Assembly: GCF_900103195.1 (NCBI RefSeq)
Contig: NZ_FMWU01000004.1
Location: 186,001 to 250,000 of the forward strand
Direction: 5' to 3'
DNA length: 64,000 nucleotides
DNA from: Methylobacterium sp. UNC378MF
GTDB lineage: Bacteria > Pseudomonadota > Alphaproteobacteria > Rhizobiales > Beijerinckiaceae
A program made the position numbers and the translations under genes. The notes below the pieces were generated by a model, which ran no database searches, was not told where the DNA came from, and worked only from the letters and a program-made list of their open reading frames with translations. This document shows, piece after piece, positions 34,881 through 44,337 of the stretch; within the stretch, counting starts at the first letter, position 1, and each line of letters starts with the position of its first letter.

Positions 34881-35482
34881 TGCTTCCGGAGCTCGCGACC
34901 CCGGCCGCCCTCGGCGGCCTCGCCCTCGGCTACGCCCTGGGCTCGATCCCGTTCGGGCTGATCCTGACGAAGTTCGCAGGCCTCGGCGACGTGCGGGCCA
35001 TCGGCTCGGGTAATATCGGCGCCACCAACGTGCTGCGGACCGGTCGGAAAGGCCTCGCCGCCGCGACCCTACTGGGCGACGCCCTCAAGGGGACGGCCGC
35101 CGTCCTGATCGCCTGCCAGCTGGGCGAAGGCCCGGCGCTGGCCGCCGGGCTCGGCGCCTTCCTGGGCCATCTTTTCCCGATCTGGCTGGGCTTCAAGGGC
35201 GGGAAGGGGGTTGCGACGTTCATCGGCGTGCTCCTCGCCTTCAGCCCGCCCGCCCTCGCAGTCTTCGCGGCGATCTGGCTGGGGCTCGCCTTCGCGCTCA
35301 AATACTCGTCGCTGGCAGCGCTCGCCGCATCCGCGGCCACGCCCCTGGCGCTGTGGGCACTCGGAGCTCCGGCGCAAGCGTTGCTGTTCTTGCTCCTCGG
35401 CCTTCTGCTATGGTGGAAGCACGCGCCCAACATCCGCCGACTCGCGTCCGGCACCGAGGGGCGCATCGGCCAGAAAGGCTGA
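34877..35482 (+). CDS. plsY: Glycerol-3-phosphate acyltransferase PlsY
   Basis: A 201-residue inner-membrane enzyme that acylates glycerol 3-phosphate with acyl-phosphate, the first step of phospholipid synthesis in the PlsX/PlsY route. The three conserved loops are visible: [20 protein letters not shown] then [33 protein letters not shown], and the last cytosolic loop [19 protein letters not shown]. About five to seven membrane segments. Its ATG lies in a four-base overlap with the dihydroorotase homologue's stop. dprA follows by 36 bases. Confidence 0.95.
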   Translation: MMLPELATPAALGGLALGYALGSIPFGLILTKFAGLGDVRAIGSGNIGATNVLRTGRKGLAAATLLGDALKGTAAVLIACQLGEGPALAAGLGAFLGHLFPIWLGFKGGKGVATFIGVLLAFSPPALAVFAAIWLGLAFALKYSSLAALAASAATPLALWALGAPAQALLFLLLGLLLWWKHAPNIRRLASGTEGRIGQKG

Positions 35483-35518
35483 GCGCGCGCCGACGGCGCG
35501 GACCTTTGGGGGTGGTGG

Positions 35519-36730
35519 ATGCAGCTCACCGATGCCCAGCGGCTCGACTGGCTGCGGCTGATCCGAACCGAGGGCGTCGGGCCGCGAAGCTTCCGAAGAC
35601 TCATCAACCGCTTCGGCGGCGCAGCCGCCGCCCTCGATGCCCTGCCGGACCTCACCGCCCGCCAGGGGAGACGGATCACGCCGCCGACGCGGAGTGAAGC
35701 CGAGGACGAGATCGCGGCGCTCGTCCGTCTTGGCGGTCGGCTGATTGCCACGGGCGAGGCGGATTACCCCAGGCTACTCACCCAGGTCGATGCGGCGCCG
35801 CCGCTCCTGGCCCTGCGCGGCGCTCCCATCCTCAACCGGCCCGCCGCCGCGCTCGTCGGCTCGCGCAATGCCTCGACGGCCGGGCTCGCCTTTACGGAGC
35901 GGCTGGCCCGGGGACTCGGTGAGGCCGGCCTGACGGTGGTCTCCGGCCTCGCCCGCGGGATCGACGCCCGGGCCCACAGGGCCAGCCTGCAAACCGGGAC
36001 GATCGCCGTCATGGCCGGCGGTCAGGACCGGATCTATCCCGCGAGCCATGCCGCCCTGGTCGAGGCGATCCTGGGGGAGGGGGGCGCCGTCCTCGCCGAG
36101 ATGCCCATGGGCTGGGAACCCCGTGGGCGCGACTTCCCCCGCCGCAACCGCATCATCTCCGGCCTGTCCTACGGGACCGTCGTGATCGAAGCCGCCCGCC
36201 GCTCCGGGTCGCTGATCACGGCGCGCTACGCCCTGGAACAGAATCGGGAGGTCTTCGCTGTCCCGGGTTCGCCCCTCGACCCGCGCGCCGAGGGCACGAA
36301 CGACCTGATCCGCCAGGGCGCTGCCCTCGTCTCCGAGGTCTCCCACATCCTCGAGGTGCTCGGCCCGATCATCGAGCGCGGCCCGGACGCGGACGCGGCG
36401 CCCGCGCGCGAACGGCCGGACCTCGCCGAGCAGCCGGATTTCTGGGACGAGATCGAACTCGACGGGCCCGGCGGGGACCTCGACCCGACACCGCGTCAGC
36501 GCGCGTCCGCGCTCTTCGACCGCCCGGCCTGCGCGGACGCGCCACCCGAGCCCGAGGATGACCGGGCCCGGATCGTGGCGCTGCTCGGCCCAAGCCCGGT
36601 CGGCACCGACGAGCTGGCGCGGACTGCCGGCGTCGGCGCCCGGATCGTGCAGAGCGTGCTGCTGGAACTCGAACTCGACGGACGGATCGAGCGCCACGGC
36701 AGCGGCACGGTCTCCCTGGTCAGTCGTTGA
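35519..36730 (+). CDS. dprA: DNA-processing protein DprA
   Basis: A 403-residue single-stranded-DNA-binding protein that loads RecA during natural transformation and related recombination. The N-terminal SAM-like helical part (residues 1-80, [20 protein letters not shown]) is followed by the Rossmann fold: [40 protein letters not shown], and [20 protein letters not shown] with [21 protein letters not shown] linker of about 60 residues leads to a C-terminal winged helix ([20 protein letters not shown]). Complete. It overlaps the 3' end of the convergent ruvX by 11 bases. Confidence 0.95.
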   Translation: MQLTDAQRLDWLRLIRTEGVGPRSFRRLINRFGGAAAALDALPDLTARQGRRITPPTRSEAEDEIAALVRLGGRLIATGEADYPRLLTQVDAAPPLLALRGAPILNRPAAALVGSRNASTAGLAFTERLARGLGEAGLTVVSGLARGIDARAHRASLQTGTIAVMAGGQDRIYPASHAALVEAILGEGGAVLAEMPMGWEPRGRDFPRRNRIISGLSYGTVVIEAARRSGSLITARYALEQNREVFAVPGSPLDPRAEGTNDLIRQGAALVSEVSHILEVLGPIIERGPDADAAPARERPDLAEQPDFWDEIELDGPGGDLDPTPRQRASALFDRPACADAPPEPEDDRARIVALLGPSPVGTDELARTAGVGARIVQSVLLELELDGRIERHGSGTVSLVSR

Positions 36731-37226
36731 GGAAGTCGTCGTCGGTGTCCGCGTCGGCGTCGGCGAGGTTGCGCATGACGTCGAGGCAGCCTTGGAGGAT
36801 GTAGGCGGCGGCCAGCTTGTCCACGAGCTCGCCGCGCCGCGCCCGCGAGGCATCGGCCTCGATCAACGCCCGCGTGACCACGGCGGTCGACAGGCGCTCG
36901 TCGAAGAAGACGTGGGGCAGGGGGCAGATCGGCGCGAGGTTGCGCATGAAGGCGCGGGTTGACTGCACCCGCGGCCCCTCGCTGCCATCCATGTTGAGCG
37001 GCAGCCCGACCACCAGGCCGCCGACCGCATGTTGCCGGCACAGGGCGGCGAGCCGCTGCGCGTCGGGGGTGAACTTCACCCGCCGGATCGTTTCCAGAGG
37101 TGTGGCGATCTGCCGTCCGAGATCCGACAGGGCGAGCCCGATCGTCTTGGTGCCGAGATCGATGCCGATCAGCCGGGCGCCGCCGCGGGATTCGGCCGCA
37201 AAGGCCCGGATCGCGTCGAAGTTCAT
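36720..37226 (-). CDS. ruvX: RuvX/YqgF-type Holliday junction resolvase-like protein
   Basis: A 168-residue RNase H-fold nuclease, essential in many bacteria and implicated in 16S rRNA maturation or Holliday junction cleavage. The acidic motifs are [20 protein letters not shown] (first Asp), [20 protein letters not shown] and [20 protein letters not shown] with the DER-x-S-T block. It ends with an acidic [13 protein letters not shown] tail. Its ATG overlaps the stop of the SMI1/KNR4 gene by four bases, so the two are one minus-strand unit. Tail-to-tail it overlaps dprA by 11 bases. Confidence 0.94.
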   Translation of the reverse strand: MNFDAIRAFAAESRGGARLIGIDLGTKTIGLALSDLGRQIATPLETIRRVKFTPDAQRLAALCRQHAVGGLVVGLPLNMDGSEGPRVQSTRAFMRNLAPICPLPHVFFDERLSTAVVTRALIEADASRARRGELVDKLAAAYILQGCLDVMRNLADADADTDDDFLND

Positions 37227-37792
37227 GACTTCGCCTGTGCGGCGCGCGCCAGGGTGGCCTCGGTGATGCCCTCGAACCGGGCGGGCAGGGGCTCCGCGCC
37301 CGGTCCGAGAACCAGGGCCGCGGACGGCCCGGTGATCCGCTTGAAGAAATCGTCGAGGCTCTCGCCGCCGAACCGCACCGTTTCCAGGTCGGGCGCGAGC
37401 AGCCAGATATCGTACTCCCCGTCGGTCCCGGAGACGTCCCAGAACAGGAAGCTGCCATCCTCGCCCGCGCCGAAGAAGCAGGCGCGCTCGACCACGCTGG
37501 CCTCGCCGCCCTCGACGTCGAAGCGGTGCGGCTCCGATCCCGCCTCCAGCATCGCGACGGCCGCGCCGACGCTGTGGGCGATGAGGCCCGCCTGGCTCAC
37601 CAGATCGCAGGCTTCGAACGGCGCCGGCACCGCGACGCGGAACTGTCCCGCCGCCACGCCGACCCCGCAGGTCTCGCAGAAGGCGCGATAGGAGGCCGGC
37701 AGGGAAAAGCCCAGCGCCTCGGCCGCCCGGTCGAGGACCGCCGCGTCCGGAACGAAGCCCGGCGCGAGATCCTCGAAAACCTGCTTCCACAT
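37223..37792 (-). CDS. SMI1/KNR4-family protein
   Basis: A 189-residue cytosolic protein with the SMI1/KNR4 (SUKH) fold: N-terminal helix ([20 protein letters not shown]), then [20 protein letters not shown] matching the family's L-P-x-x-Y-x-x-F core, and a beta-rich C-terminal half ([20 protein letters not shown], then [12 protein letters not shown]). In bacteria this fold is often an immunity protein for toxins, but single stand-alone copies also occur as housekeeping genes. Here it is coupled by four bases to ruvX, and no toxin gene is nearby, so an immunity role is not supported by context. The start at 37792 (MWKQVF) has a purine-rich site; a GTG further upstream adds a Gly-rich lead. 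Confidence 0.8.
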   Translation of the reverse strand: MWKQVFEDLAPGFVPDAAVLDRAAEALGFSLPASYRAFCETCGVGVAAGQFRVAVPAPFEACDLVSQAGLIAHSVGAAVAMLEAGSEPHRFDVEGGEASVVERACFFGAGEDGSFLFWDVSGTDGEYDIWLLAPDLETVRFGGESLDDFFKRITGPSAALVLGPGAEPLPARFEGITEATLARAAQAKS

Positions 37793-37965
37793 CGCTCCCG
37801 CTCCACCGTCCACAGGCTTCAGCTCCTCAGCAGATCGCCCCCGGTGCGCGCGGAGCCGTTCGCGTCTAGGTAGGTTAATGATCCGTTAAACCACGCTCTT
37901 AGGGGCATGCCTTGTCGACGAACGGCCAGCTCTCCTGTTCCGCCCCGTCCGGATCCCGGCGGGCG

Positions 37966-38106
37966 ATGCCGCGCAAGCATCGCTGGATGCTGCTCCTCGC
38001 CTTCGAGATCCTGATCGCGGGCTTCACCCAAGCCATGATCCAGCCGGTCCGGCAACAGGGAATCACCATCGAAATGTCGGTGACGCCCCACCACGTGGTC
38101 ACCTGA
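37966..38106 (+). CDS. Possible small membrane protein
   Basis: A 46-residue frame with a basic start (MPRKHRW) then one hydrophobic segment ([20 protein letters not shown]) and a polar tail ([16 protein letters not shown]). The positive-inside layout is that of a single-pass protein, but the ribosome binding site is weak (GGCGGG) and no family is recognised. A TTG 54 bases earlier could also start it. It lies in the gap between the divergent SMI1/KNR4 gene and gatC. Confidence 0.35.
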   Translation: MPRKHRWMLLLAFEILIAGFTQAMIQPVRQQGITIEMSVTPHHVVT

Positions 38107-38288
38107 CAGGCCCTCGGGAGCCCTGTCGCCCGCCGACCCCATTCGGGTGTCTCCGCGCGGAGCGGCGATCCCCGATGCCGGCGCGGGCCGCGTGCCCGCC
38201 TCCGCCCGCGTTGCGGCGCGTCGAGAGCCGATGCTATAGCCCGACCGACTTCGGGAGCGTGATCCCGGGCAGGGGCGAACGGGACGGC

Positions 38289-38576
38289 ATGTCGGTCGAC
38301 GAGAAGACGGTTCGGCGCATCGCGCATCTGGCGCGGATCGCGGTCACCGACGACGAAGTCGGGCCGCTGCAGGGCGAGTTGAACGCGATCCTCGCCTTCG
38401 TCGAGCAGCTCGGCACGGTCGACGTCGCGAGCGTCGAGCCGATGACCTCGGTCACGCCGATGGCGATGAAGAAGCGCGAGGACGTCGTGACCGAAGGCGG
38501 CCGCGCCGCCGACGTCGTCGCCAACGCGCCCGAGACGGAGGACAATTACTTCCTGGTCCCGAAGGTGGTCGAGTAG
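38289..38576 (+). CDS. gatC: Aspartyl/glutamyl-tRNA amidotransferase subunit C
   Basis: A 95-residue small subunit that stabilises the GatCAB amidotransferase. The family pattern [20 protein letters not shown], then [20 protein letters not shown] and [20 protein letters not shown], is clear, and it ends with the usual [10 protein letters not shown]. GatCAB converts Glu-tRNA-Gln and Asp-tRNA-Asn to their amidated forms, needed in bacteria lacking GlnRS or AsnRS. gatA follows by 76 bases. Confidence 0.96.
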   Translation: MSVDEKTVRRIAHLARIAVTDDEVGPLQGELNAILAFVEQLGTVDVASVEPMTSVTPMAMKKREDVVTEGGRAADVVANAPETEDNYFLVPKVVE

Positions 38577-38652
38577 ACCGGTCTCGACCTGCACCTTAGG
38601 CCCGGACCTTGCGGACCGGATTTCTGGCGGGCGCGCCGCGGCGCGCGGGGAC

Positions 38653-40140
38653 GTGAACAGCGTGAATCCGAACGAACTGACCCTGGCCGAGGCGCGGGAC
38701 GCCCTGAAGGCGAAGCGGATCTCGGCCCGCGAGCTGACTCAGGCGCATCTCGACGCCATGGCAAAGGCCCGCGTCCTGAACGCGTATATCCGGGAGACCC
38801 CGGACCGCGCTCTGAAGATGGCCGAGGCCTCCGACCAGAAGATCGCGTCCGGCGAGGCACGGCCGCTCGAGGGCATTCCCCTCGGCATCAAGGACCTGTT
38901 CTGCACGCATGGCGTGACGACCACGGCCGGCTCGAAGATCCTCGAGTCGTTTGAGCCGCACTACGAATCGGCTGTGTCGGCCAATCTGTGGCGCGATGGC
39001 GCCGTGATGCTCGGCAAACTGAATCTCGATGAGTTCGCCATGGGCTCGTCCAACGAGACCAGCGCCTACGGCAACGTCGTCTCGCCCTGGCGGCGAACCG
39101 GATCGGACGCGCAGATCGTGCCCGGCGGCTCATCGGGCGGCTCCGCCGCGGCGGTCGCGGCGCGGCTCTGCCTCGGCGCCACTGCGACCGATACCGGCGG
39201 TTCGATCCGCCAGCCCGCCGCCTTCACCGGCACGGTCGGGATCAAGCCGACCTACGGGCGCTGCTCGCGCTGGGGCACGGTGGCCTTCGCCTCCTCCCTC
39301 GATCAGGCCGGCCCGATCGCCCGGACGGTGCGCGACTGTGCGATCCTGCTCGGTTCCATGGCCGGCGCGGATGCCCGTGACACGACCTGCGCGGATCTGG
39401 CCGTGCCCGATTTCGAGGCTGCGGTCACCCGCGGCGTGAAGGGGCTGACCATCGGCATCCCCAAGGAGTACCGGGTCGACGGCATGCCCGCCGAGATCCA
39501 GAAGCTCTGGGACGAGGGAGCGGCCTGGCTGAAGGCGGCCGGGGCGACGATCAAGGAGATCTCGCTGCCGCACACCGCCTACGCGCTGCCGGCCTATTAC
39601 ATCGTGGCCCCGGCCGAGGCCTCCTCGAACCTCGCCCGCTACGACGGCGTCCGCTACGGACTGCGCGTGCCCGGCAAGGATATCGCCGGGATGTACGAGA
39701 ACACCCGCGCCGCCGGCTTCGGCCGTGAGGTGAAGCGCCGGATCATGATCGGCACCTACGTGCTCTCGGCAGGCTACTACGACGCCTACTATGTCCGCGC
39801 GCAGAAGATCCGCACGCTGATCAAGCGCGACTTCGAGGCGGCCTACGCGGACGGCGTCGACGCCATCCTCACGCCGGCCACGCCGTCGGCCGCCTTCGGC
39901 ATCGGCGAGAAGGCCTCGGCCGACCCTGTGGAGATGTACCTCAACGACGTGTTCACCGTGACGGTGAACATGGCCGGCCTGCCGGGCATCGCCGTGCCGG
40001 CCGGGCTCGATGGCCAGGGCCTGCCGCTCGGCCTGCAGCTCATCGGCCGTCCCTTCGACGAGGAGACGCTGTTCGCGGTCGCGCAGGTGATCGAGGATTC
40101 GGCGGGTCGCACAACCCTGCCCGAGCCGTGGTGGTCATGA
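38653..40140 (+). CDS. gatA: Aspartyl/glutamyl-tRNA amidotransferase subunit A
   Basis: A 495-residue amidase-signature enzyme that frees ammonia from glutamine and passes it to GatB. The catalytic triad is visible: Lys80 ([12 protein letters not shown]), cis-Ser160 ([20 protein letters not shown]) and Ser184 ([15 protein letters not shown]). Near the C-terminus, [20 protein letters not shown] is typical. Start: GTG at 38653 or 38662; both lie near a GGGG sequence. Its stop overlaps the start of a small membrane-protein gene by four bases, which separates it from gatB. Confidence 0.97.
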   Translation: MNSVNPNELTLAEARDALKAKRISARELTQAHLDAMAKARVLNAYIRETPDRALKMAEASDQKIASGEARPLEGIPLGIKDLFCTHGVTTTAGSKILESFEPHYESAVSANLWRDGAVMLGKLNLDEFAMGSSNETSAYGNVVSPWRRTGSDAQIVPGGSSGGSAAAVAARLCLGATATDTGGSIRQPAAFTGTVGIKPTYGRCSRWGTVAFASSLDQAGPIARTVRDCAILLGSMAGADARDTTCADLAVPDFEAAVTRGVKGLTIGIPKEYRVDGMPAEIQKLWDEGAAWLKAAGATIKEISLPHTAYALPAYYIVAPAEASSNLARYDGVRYGLRVPGKDIAGMYENTRAAGFGREVKRRIMIGTYVLSAGYYDAYYVRAQKIRTLIKRDFEAAYADGVDAILTPATPSAAFGIGEKASADPVEMYLNDVFTVTVNMAGLPGIAVPAGLDGQGLPLGLQLIGRPFDEETLFAVAQVIEDSAGRTTLPEPWWS

Positions 40141-40436
40141 CCGTCCCATACTACCCCTGGACGGTCTGGATCTGGGCCGGGTTCGATCCGGCGCTGATCG
40201 TGGTGGCGGTCTATCTCGGCTGGACCGCCAGCCAATTCGGCAAGGTGTTCATCGCGGCGATCGCGGCGCTCGGCTTCTCGGTGCTGTTCTCCTACGCGGT
40301 GAGCGCGGCCGGCATTCCGTGGCCGGCGCCGATCACCCATGACGGCCCGACCTTCTTCCCGGTGCGCGCCGTCGCGGCCCTGCTCTGGGCGATCCTCGGC
40401 TACGGCGCCCGGCAGGCGGTCCGACGCCGCGCTTGA
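40137..40436 (+). CDS. Small membrane protein between gatA and gatB
   Basis: A 99-residue protein with about three membrane segments ([60 protein letters not shown]) and a short basic tail. Its ATG is in a four-base ATGA overlap with the gatA stop, so it should be translated from the same message. The family is unknown to me. After it lie a palindromic repeat and then gatB. Given position alone, no link to tRNA amidation should be assumed. Confidence 0.75.
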   Translation: MTVPYYPWTVWIWAGFDPALIVVAVYLGWTASQFGKVFIAAIAALGFSVLFSYAVSAAGIPWPAPITHDGPTFFPVRAVAALLWAILGYGARQAVRRRA

Positions 40437-40490
40437 TCTTTTCGCGACGCCGCCCGTAAGTGACCGGAAGACATCCACGCCCACCCGCGC

Positions 40491-40598
40491 CCTCATCCTG
40501 AGGCGCCCGCGTGAGCGGGCCTCGAAGGAGGCCTCCAGCTGGCCGCGCGATCCCTGGAGCGCTCCTTCGAGGCTGCTGCGCAGCACCTCAGGATGAGG
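40491..40598. repeat. REP-like palindromic repeat, copy 2
   Basis: The ends CCTCATCCTGAGG and CCTCAGGATGAGG are inverted copies. Inner arms GAGCGGGCCTCGAAGGAGGC and the stretch around CTCCTTCGAGGCTGCTGC pair across a short centre. It is the best-preserved copy in the window. It separates the gatA membrane-protein pair from gatB. Confidence 0.8.
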
Positions 40599-40647
40599 CC
40601 GTGGGTGGGAGGATCACGCCACGCTCGTTTCCTCGGCCCGGACGACC

Positions 40648-42120
40648 ATGAACGCACCCGTCGACCCCAAGAAGCTGATCAAGGGCGGCCTCCACGATTG
40701 GGAGGTGATCGTCGGCATGGAGATCCATGCCCAGGTGTCCAGCCGGGCGAAGCTGTTCTCCGGCGCCTCGACGGAGTTCGGGGCTGAGCCGAACGACCAT
40801 GTCTCGCTGGTCGATGCCGCGATGCCCGGGATGCTGCCGGTGATCAACGCGGAATGCGTCGCCCAGGCGGTGCGCACCGGCCTCGGCCTGAAGGCCAAGA
40901 TCAACCTGCGCTCGGTGTTCGACCGGAAGAACTACTTCTACCCGGATCTGCCGCAAGGCTACCAGATCTCGCAGTACAAGGACCCGATCGTCGGCGAAGG
41001 CGAGGTTCTGGTCGATCTGGCCGACGGCACGTCGATCACCGTGGGCATCGAGCGCCTGCACCTCGAGCAGGATGCCGGCAAGTCGCTGCACGACCAGGAC
41101 CCGACCCGGAGCTTCGTCGACCTCAACCGGTCGGGGGTGGCGCTGATGGAGATCGTCTCCCGGCCCGACCTGCGCTCCTCCGAGGAGGCGAAGGCCTACG
41201 TGACCAAGCTGCGCACGATCCTGCGCTATCTCGGCACCTGCGACGGCGACATGGAGAAGGGGTCGCTCCGCGCCGACGTGAACGTCTCGGTGCGCCGCCC
41301 CGGCGAGCCGCTGGGCACGCGCTGCGAGATCAAGAACGTCAATTCGATCCGCTTCATCGGGCAGGCGATCGAGACCGAGGCGCGGCGCCAGATCGCCATC
41401 CTCGAGGATGGCGGGACCATCGACCAGGAAACGCGCCTGTTCGATCCCGGCAAGGGCGAGACCCGCTCGATGCGCTCCAAGGAGGAGGCGCACGACTACC
41501 GCTACTTCCCCGATCCGGACCTGCTGCCGCTGGAGTTCGACCAGGCCTACGTCGATGCCCTGGCCAAGGGGCTGCCGGAGCTGCCGGACGCCAAGAAGGC
41601 CCGGTTCGTGTCCGAATTCGGCCTCTCGCCCTACGATGCCGGCGTGCTCGTCGCTGAACGCGCCTCCGCCGACTACTACGAGGCGGTGGCGAAGGGCCGT
41701 GACGGCAAGGCAGCGGCCAACTGGGTGATCAACGAGCTGTTCGGCCGCCTCAACAAGGAAGGGCTCTCCATCGAGGCGACCCCGGTCTCGGCCGACCAGC
41801 TCGGTGCGATCATCGACCTCATCGGCGAGGGCGTCATCTCCGGCAAGATCGCCAAGGACCTCTTCGAGATCGTCTGGACGGAGGGCGGCGACCCGCGCGC
41901 CGTGGTCGAGAGCCGCGGCATGAAGCAGGTCACCGATACCGGTGCCATCGAGGCGGCGATCGACCAGATCATCGCGGCCAATCCCGACAAGGTCGCCCAG
42001 GCCAAGGAGAAGCCGACCCTGCTCGGCTGGTTCGTCGGCCAGACCATGAAGGCCACCGGCGGCAAGGCGAACCCCGCGGCGGTGAACGCGCTTCTCAAGG
42101 CGAAGCTGGGAATCGCGTAA
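40648..42120 (+). CDS. gatB: Aspartyl/glutamyl-tRNA amidotransferase subunit B
   Basis: A 490-residue subunit that binds the mischarged tRNA, activates its acyl group with ATP and transfers ammonia from GatA. The N-terminal part carries [20 protein letters not shown], the kinase core [20 protein letters not shown] and a metal-site [20 protein letters not shown]. The C-terminal tail domain (YqeY-like, about residues 330-490) is helical and ends with LKAKLGIA. Full length. It is about 210 bases after the small membrane-protein gene, with a repeat between, so it may have its own promoter. Confidence 0.97.
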   Translation: MNAPVDPKKLIKGGLHDWEVIVGMEIHAQVSSRAKLFSGASTEFGAEPNDHVSLVDAAMPGMLPVINAECVAQAVRTGLGLKAKINLRSVFDRKNYFYPDLPQGYQISQYKDPIVGEGEVLVDLADGTSITVGIERLHLEQDAGKSLHDQDPTRSFVDLNRSGVALMEIVSRPDLRSSEEAKAYVTKLRTILRYLGTCDGDMEKGSLRADVNVSVRRPGEPLGTRCEIKNVNSIRFIGQAIETEARRQIAILEDGGTIDQETRLFDPGKGETRSMRSKEEAHDYRYFPDPDLLPLEFDQAYVDALAKGLPELPDAKKARFVSEFGLSPYDAGVLVAERASADYYEAVAKGRDGKAAANWVINELFGRLNKEGLSIEATPVSADQLGAIIDLIGEGVISGKIAKDLFEIVWTEGGDPRAVVESRGMKQVTDTGAIEAAIDQIIAANPDKVAQAKEKPTLLGWFVGQTMKATGGKANPAAVNALLKAKLGIA

Positions 42121-42155
42121 ACACGTCGCGACGGACGGCCATCTCCCGCGCGTGA

Positions 42156-42263
42156 CCTCATCTTGAGGCGCCCGCGTCAGCGGGCTCCGAAGGCGGGCTC
42201 CAGGGGCCGCGTGGCGGGCTGGAGCCCGCCTTCGAGGCGGCTGCGCCGCACCTCAGGATGCGG
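42156..42263. repeat. REP-like palindromic repeat, copy 3 (degenerate)
   Basis: The ends CCTCATCTTGAGG and CCTCAGGATGCGG have drifted from the perfect palindrome. The inner arms (GCGGGCTCCGAAGGCGGGCT and a matching arm near 42220) still pair, with extra GC changes. It follows gatB. Confidence 0.7.
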
Positions 42264-43062
42264 GCGCGGGCCGGATTGCTGGCACTTCCCGCTCGCAGGA
42301 TATCACCGCCTCGACGAGCCCCCCTCGTCGCTTCGGCCACGACGAAATCCCGCCGCGGCACAGCCGGGCAGGTAGGGCATGCGGATCCTCTGAGAAAAAC
42401 CGCGGCGGAACGGCTCGAAGTGGGGCCTTTCGCGCATTCGAAGGCGTGCCATGTGTGGCCGCTTCTGCGCCCCTGGAGCCGCGTCCGTCCGGCTGTTCGT
42501 GTAGCGCCGCTGAGTCTCGGGCCGAACCGGTCCCTGGACCGTCTAGGCGGCTTTCCGCTGCGGTGGAGTCATGCCTGTCTCCTCCAGCTTCCGTAAACCG
42601 GCACTGCTGCGAAACCTGATCGCATCAAGGTTTCGTGCCGGCCCGTGCCCGCTTTCGCCAAGCACAGGGGGAGACTGCGCCCGTCATCCGGGACGGTCAA
42701 TAGCTATTTTCTCGGCAAACTGGTTTTTCGCTCGACTTGGCCGCAGTGCCGCGCCGCACCGCCTGCGGGGTCAACGACTTGGATCGATCCTGCGGCACTG
42801 CGAAAGACCCTGTGACGCCCGAGCGGATCGCCGCCCCCTTTTTTCCGACCGGGCAGCGCAAGCCGCATGCGGAGAGCGTGTCGGTCTTGCCGCCCCGGTC
42901 GACGCTGTCGGCTTCGTCGTCCACGCGGTGACAAGTTCGAGAGTGGGAAGGCGAGAATGGGCGTCTGCGGGCGTGGGGCCGCGGCGGCGCATCCTCGTCT
43001 CCCACCCGGATGTGCCTCAGGCATCCGCACTATGGTCAATCGGCCCGCGTTCGCGCGGTGAC
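42264..43062. other. Convergent intergenic stretch without a supported gene
   Basis: About 800 bases between two converging units, gatB and the efflux operon. Open frames on both strands have Arg/Ser-rich translations without motifs. One exact 11-bp inverted repeat is present (CGCAGTGCCGC at 42742-42752 with GCGGCACTGCG at 42792-42802), and a TTTTTT run at 42839-42844. A relic gene or small RNA cannot be excluded. Confidence 0.4.
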
Positions 43063-44118
43063 TCAGTGCCGGCCGGCCTCCGTGGCCGGACCGGCCGCCG
43101 GCGTCGCCGAGGGGGAGACCCGGTCGCGCAAATCCATCAGCCAGTTCGGAGCCGGGCCGCGGCCGCCGTTGACGAAGACCGTCGCGGTCATGCCGGCGAT
43201 GAGCGGAATACCGGGCGGGACGTGGTCGATGCGGATGCGGACCGGGACCCGCTGCGCGAGGCGGACCCAGGTATAGACCGGATTGACGTCCGGCAGCCCC
43301 TGCGTGCTCGACGCGGCATTCGCCGTGGAGATGCCGAGCGTGATGCTCTGGACCGTCCCGGTCAGGTGCGGATCGAAGCCCATTAGCTTCACGTCGGCGG
43401 GGTCGCCGACGCGGATGTTGGGCATCTTGGTCTCCTCGAAATAGCCGTCGATCCAGAAGGAATCGGTGTCCACCACGCTGATGTTCGAGCTGCCGGTCCG
43501 GGCGTAGTCGCCGACCCGCATCAGAAGGTTGGTCACGCGCCCGTTGACCGTGGAGGTCACCTGGGTGCGTTCGAGATTCACCTTCGCCTGCCGCAGCTGC
43601 GCCTGCGCGCTCTCCACCGCCGCCTCGGCGATCTTGGCGGAGCCGGCAAATTGCTGCTTCTCCTCGACCGAGGTCGAGACGGTCGAGAGCGCCTGGCGCC
43701 GCGCCGATTGGGCGTTCTTCACCTGCAGATCGGCCTCGCGATTCTTCACCTCGGCATCCGCCGAGGTGACCGCCACCTCGAAGTCGATCGGATCGATGAC
43801 GTACAGGACGTCGCCCTTGCGGACATTCTGGTTGTCGTGAACGCGGACCTCGACGATCTGCCCGGAAACCTGCGGCGCGATGTTGGCGACCTGCACGCGG
43901 ACCGTGCCGTCCCGGGTCCAGGGCGCCGCCACGTAGAATTCCCAAACGAAGGCGGCCGCCAGGATCGCGGCGAGCAGGATCACCCCCGTCGCCGCCAGAC
44001 GGAAGATCTTGGCGGCGCGCCCCCGGCGCGGGACCGAGGGGAGCGGGTCGCTCCGACCGGGCGCGCTGTCGCGGGCGGCAGGCTTCGGATCGTCCTCGTC
44101 GGCGGTCGTATCGGGCAT
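43063..44118 (-). CDS. AaeA-like membrane fusion (HlyD-family) protein
   Basis: A 351-residue periplasmic adaptor with one N-terminal membrane helix (residues about 40-63, ATGVILLAAILAAAFVWEFY). The biotin-lipoyl hairpin appears as VANIAPQVSGQIVEVRVHDN and GDVLYVIDPIDFEVAVTSAD. A long coiled coil runs about 125-205, followed by the closing VTSTVNGRVTNLLMRVGDYA, then the beta-barrel with FWIDGYFEETKM. It would link an inner-membrane pump to the outer membrane. With the DUF1656 and FUSC genes it forms an AaeXAB-type operon, known in E. coli for hydroxybenzoate efflux; the substrate here is inferred only at that level. Its ATG overlaps the DUF1656 stop by one base (TGATG). Confidence 0.88.
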   Translation of the reverse strand: MPDTTADEDDPKPAARDSAPGRSDPLPSVPRRGRAAKIFRLAATGVILLAAILAAAFVWEFYVAAPWTRDGTVRVQVANIAPQVSGQIVEVRVHDNQNVRKGDVLYVIDPIDFEVAVTSADAEVKNREADLQVKNAQSARRQALSTVSTSVEEKQQFAGSAKIAEAAVESAQAQLRQAKVNLERTQVTSTVNGRVTNLLMRVGDYARTGSSNISVVDTDSFWIDGYFEETKMPNIRVGDPADVKLMGFDPHLTGTVQSITLGISTANAASSTQGLPDVNPVYTWVRLAQRVPVRIRIDHVPPGIPLIAGMTATVFVNGGRGPAPNWLMDLRDRVSPSATPAAGPATEAGRH

Positions 44119-44312
44119 CAGATGAACGCGATCAGGAGGGCGAGAACACAGACGTAGAGGCCGGCCTCGGCAAGCGGGGCATTGGCGACGTAGCGGCTGA
44201 AGCGGATGCGCGCGAAGACCCGGCGCAGGACGACCAGAATCACGAACGCGGCCAGCGCATAAGCGACGAAGGCGCTCACCAGCACCCCGCCGACATGGAT
44301 GTCCTCGTGCAT
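44118..44312 (-). CDS. DUF1656 small membrane protein (AaeX-like)
   Basis: A 64-residue protein with two membrane helices (VSAFVAYALAAFVILVVLRR and AEAGLYVCVLALLIAFI). The short EDIHVGGVLVSAF lead and the helix-loop-helix layout match DUF1656/AaeX, which always accompanies FUSC and HlyD genes of this efflux type. Its own role is unknown. The ATG at 44312 lies 25 bases after the FUSC stop; a longer frame upstream has no support. Its stop shares a base with the adaptor's start. Confidence 0.88.
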   Translation of the reverse strand: MHEDIHVGGVLVSAFVAYALAAFVILVVLRRVFARIRFSRYVANAPLAEAGLYVCVLALLIAFI

Positions 44313-44337
44313 CGTGACCCCGGGAGAAAGCCGCCCG

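Noticed and set aside
37223..37792. SMI1/KNR4 gene as a toxin-immunity gene
   Set aside because: The fold fits, but no toxin gene is adjacent and the gene is coupled to ruvX, which suggests a housekeeping setting.
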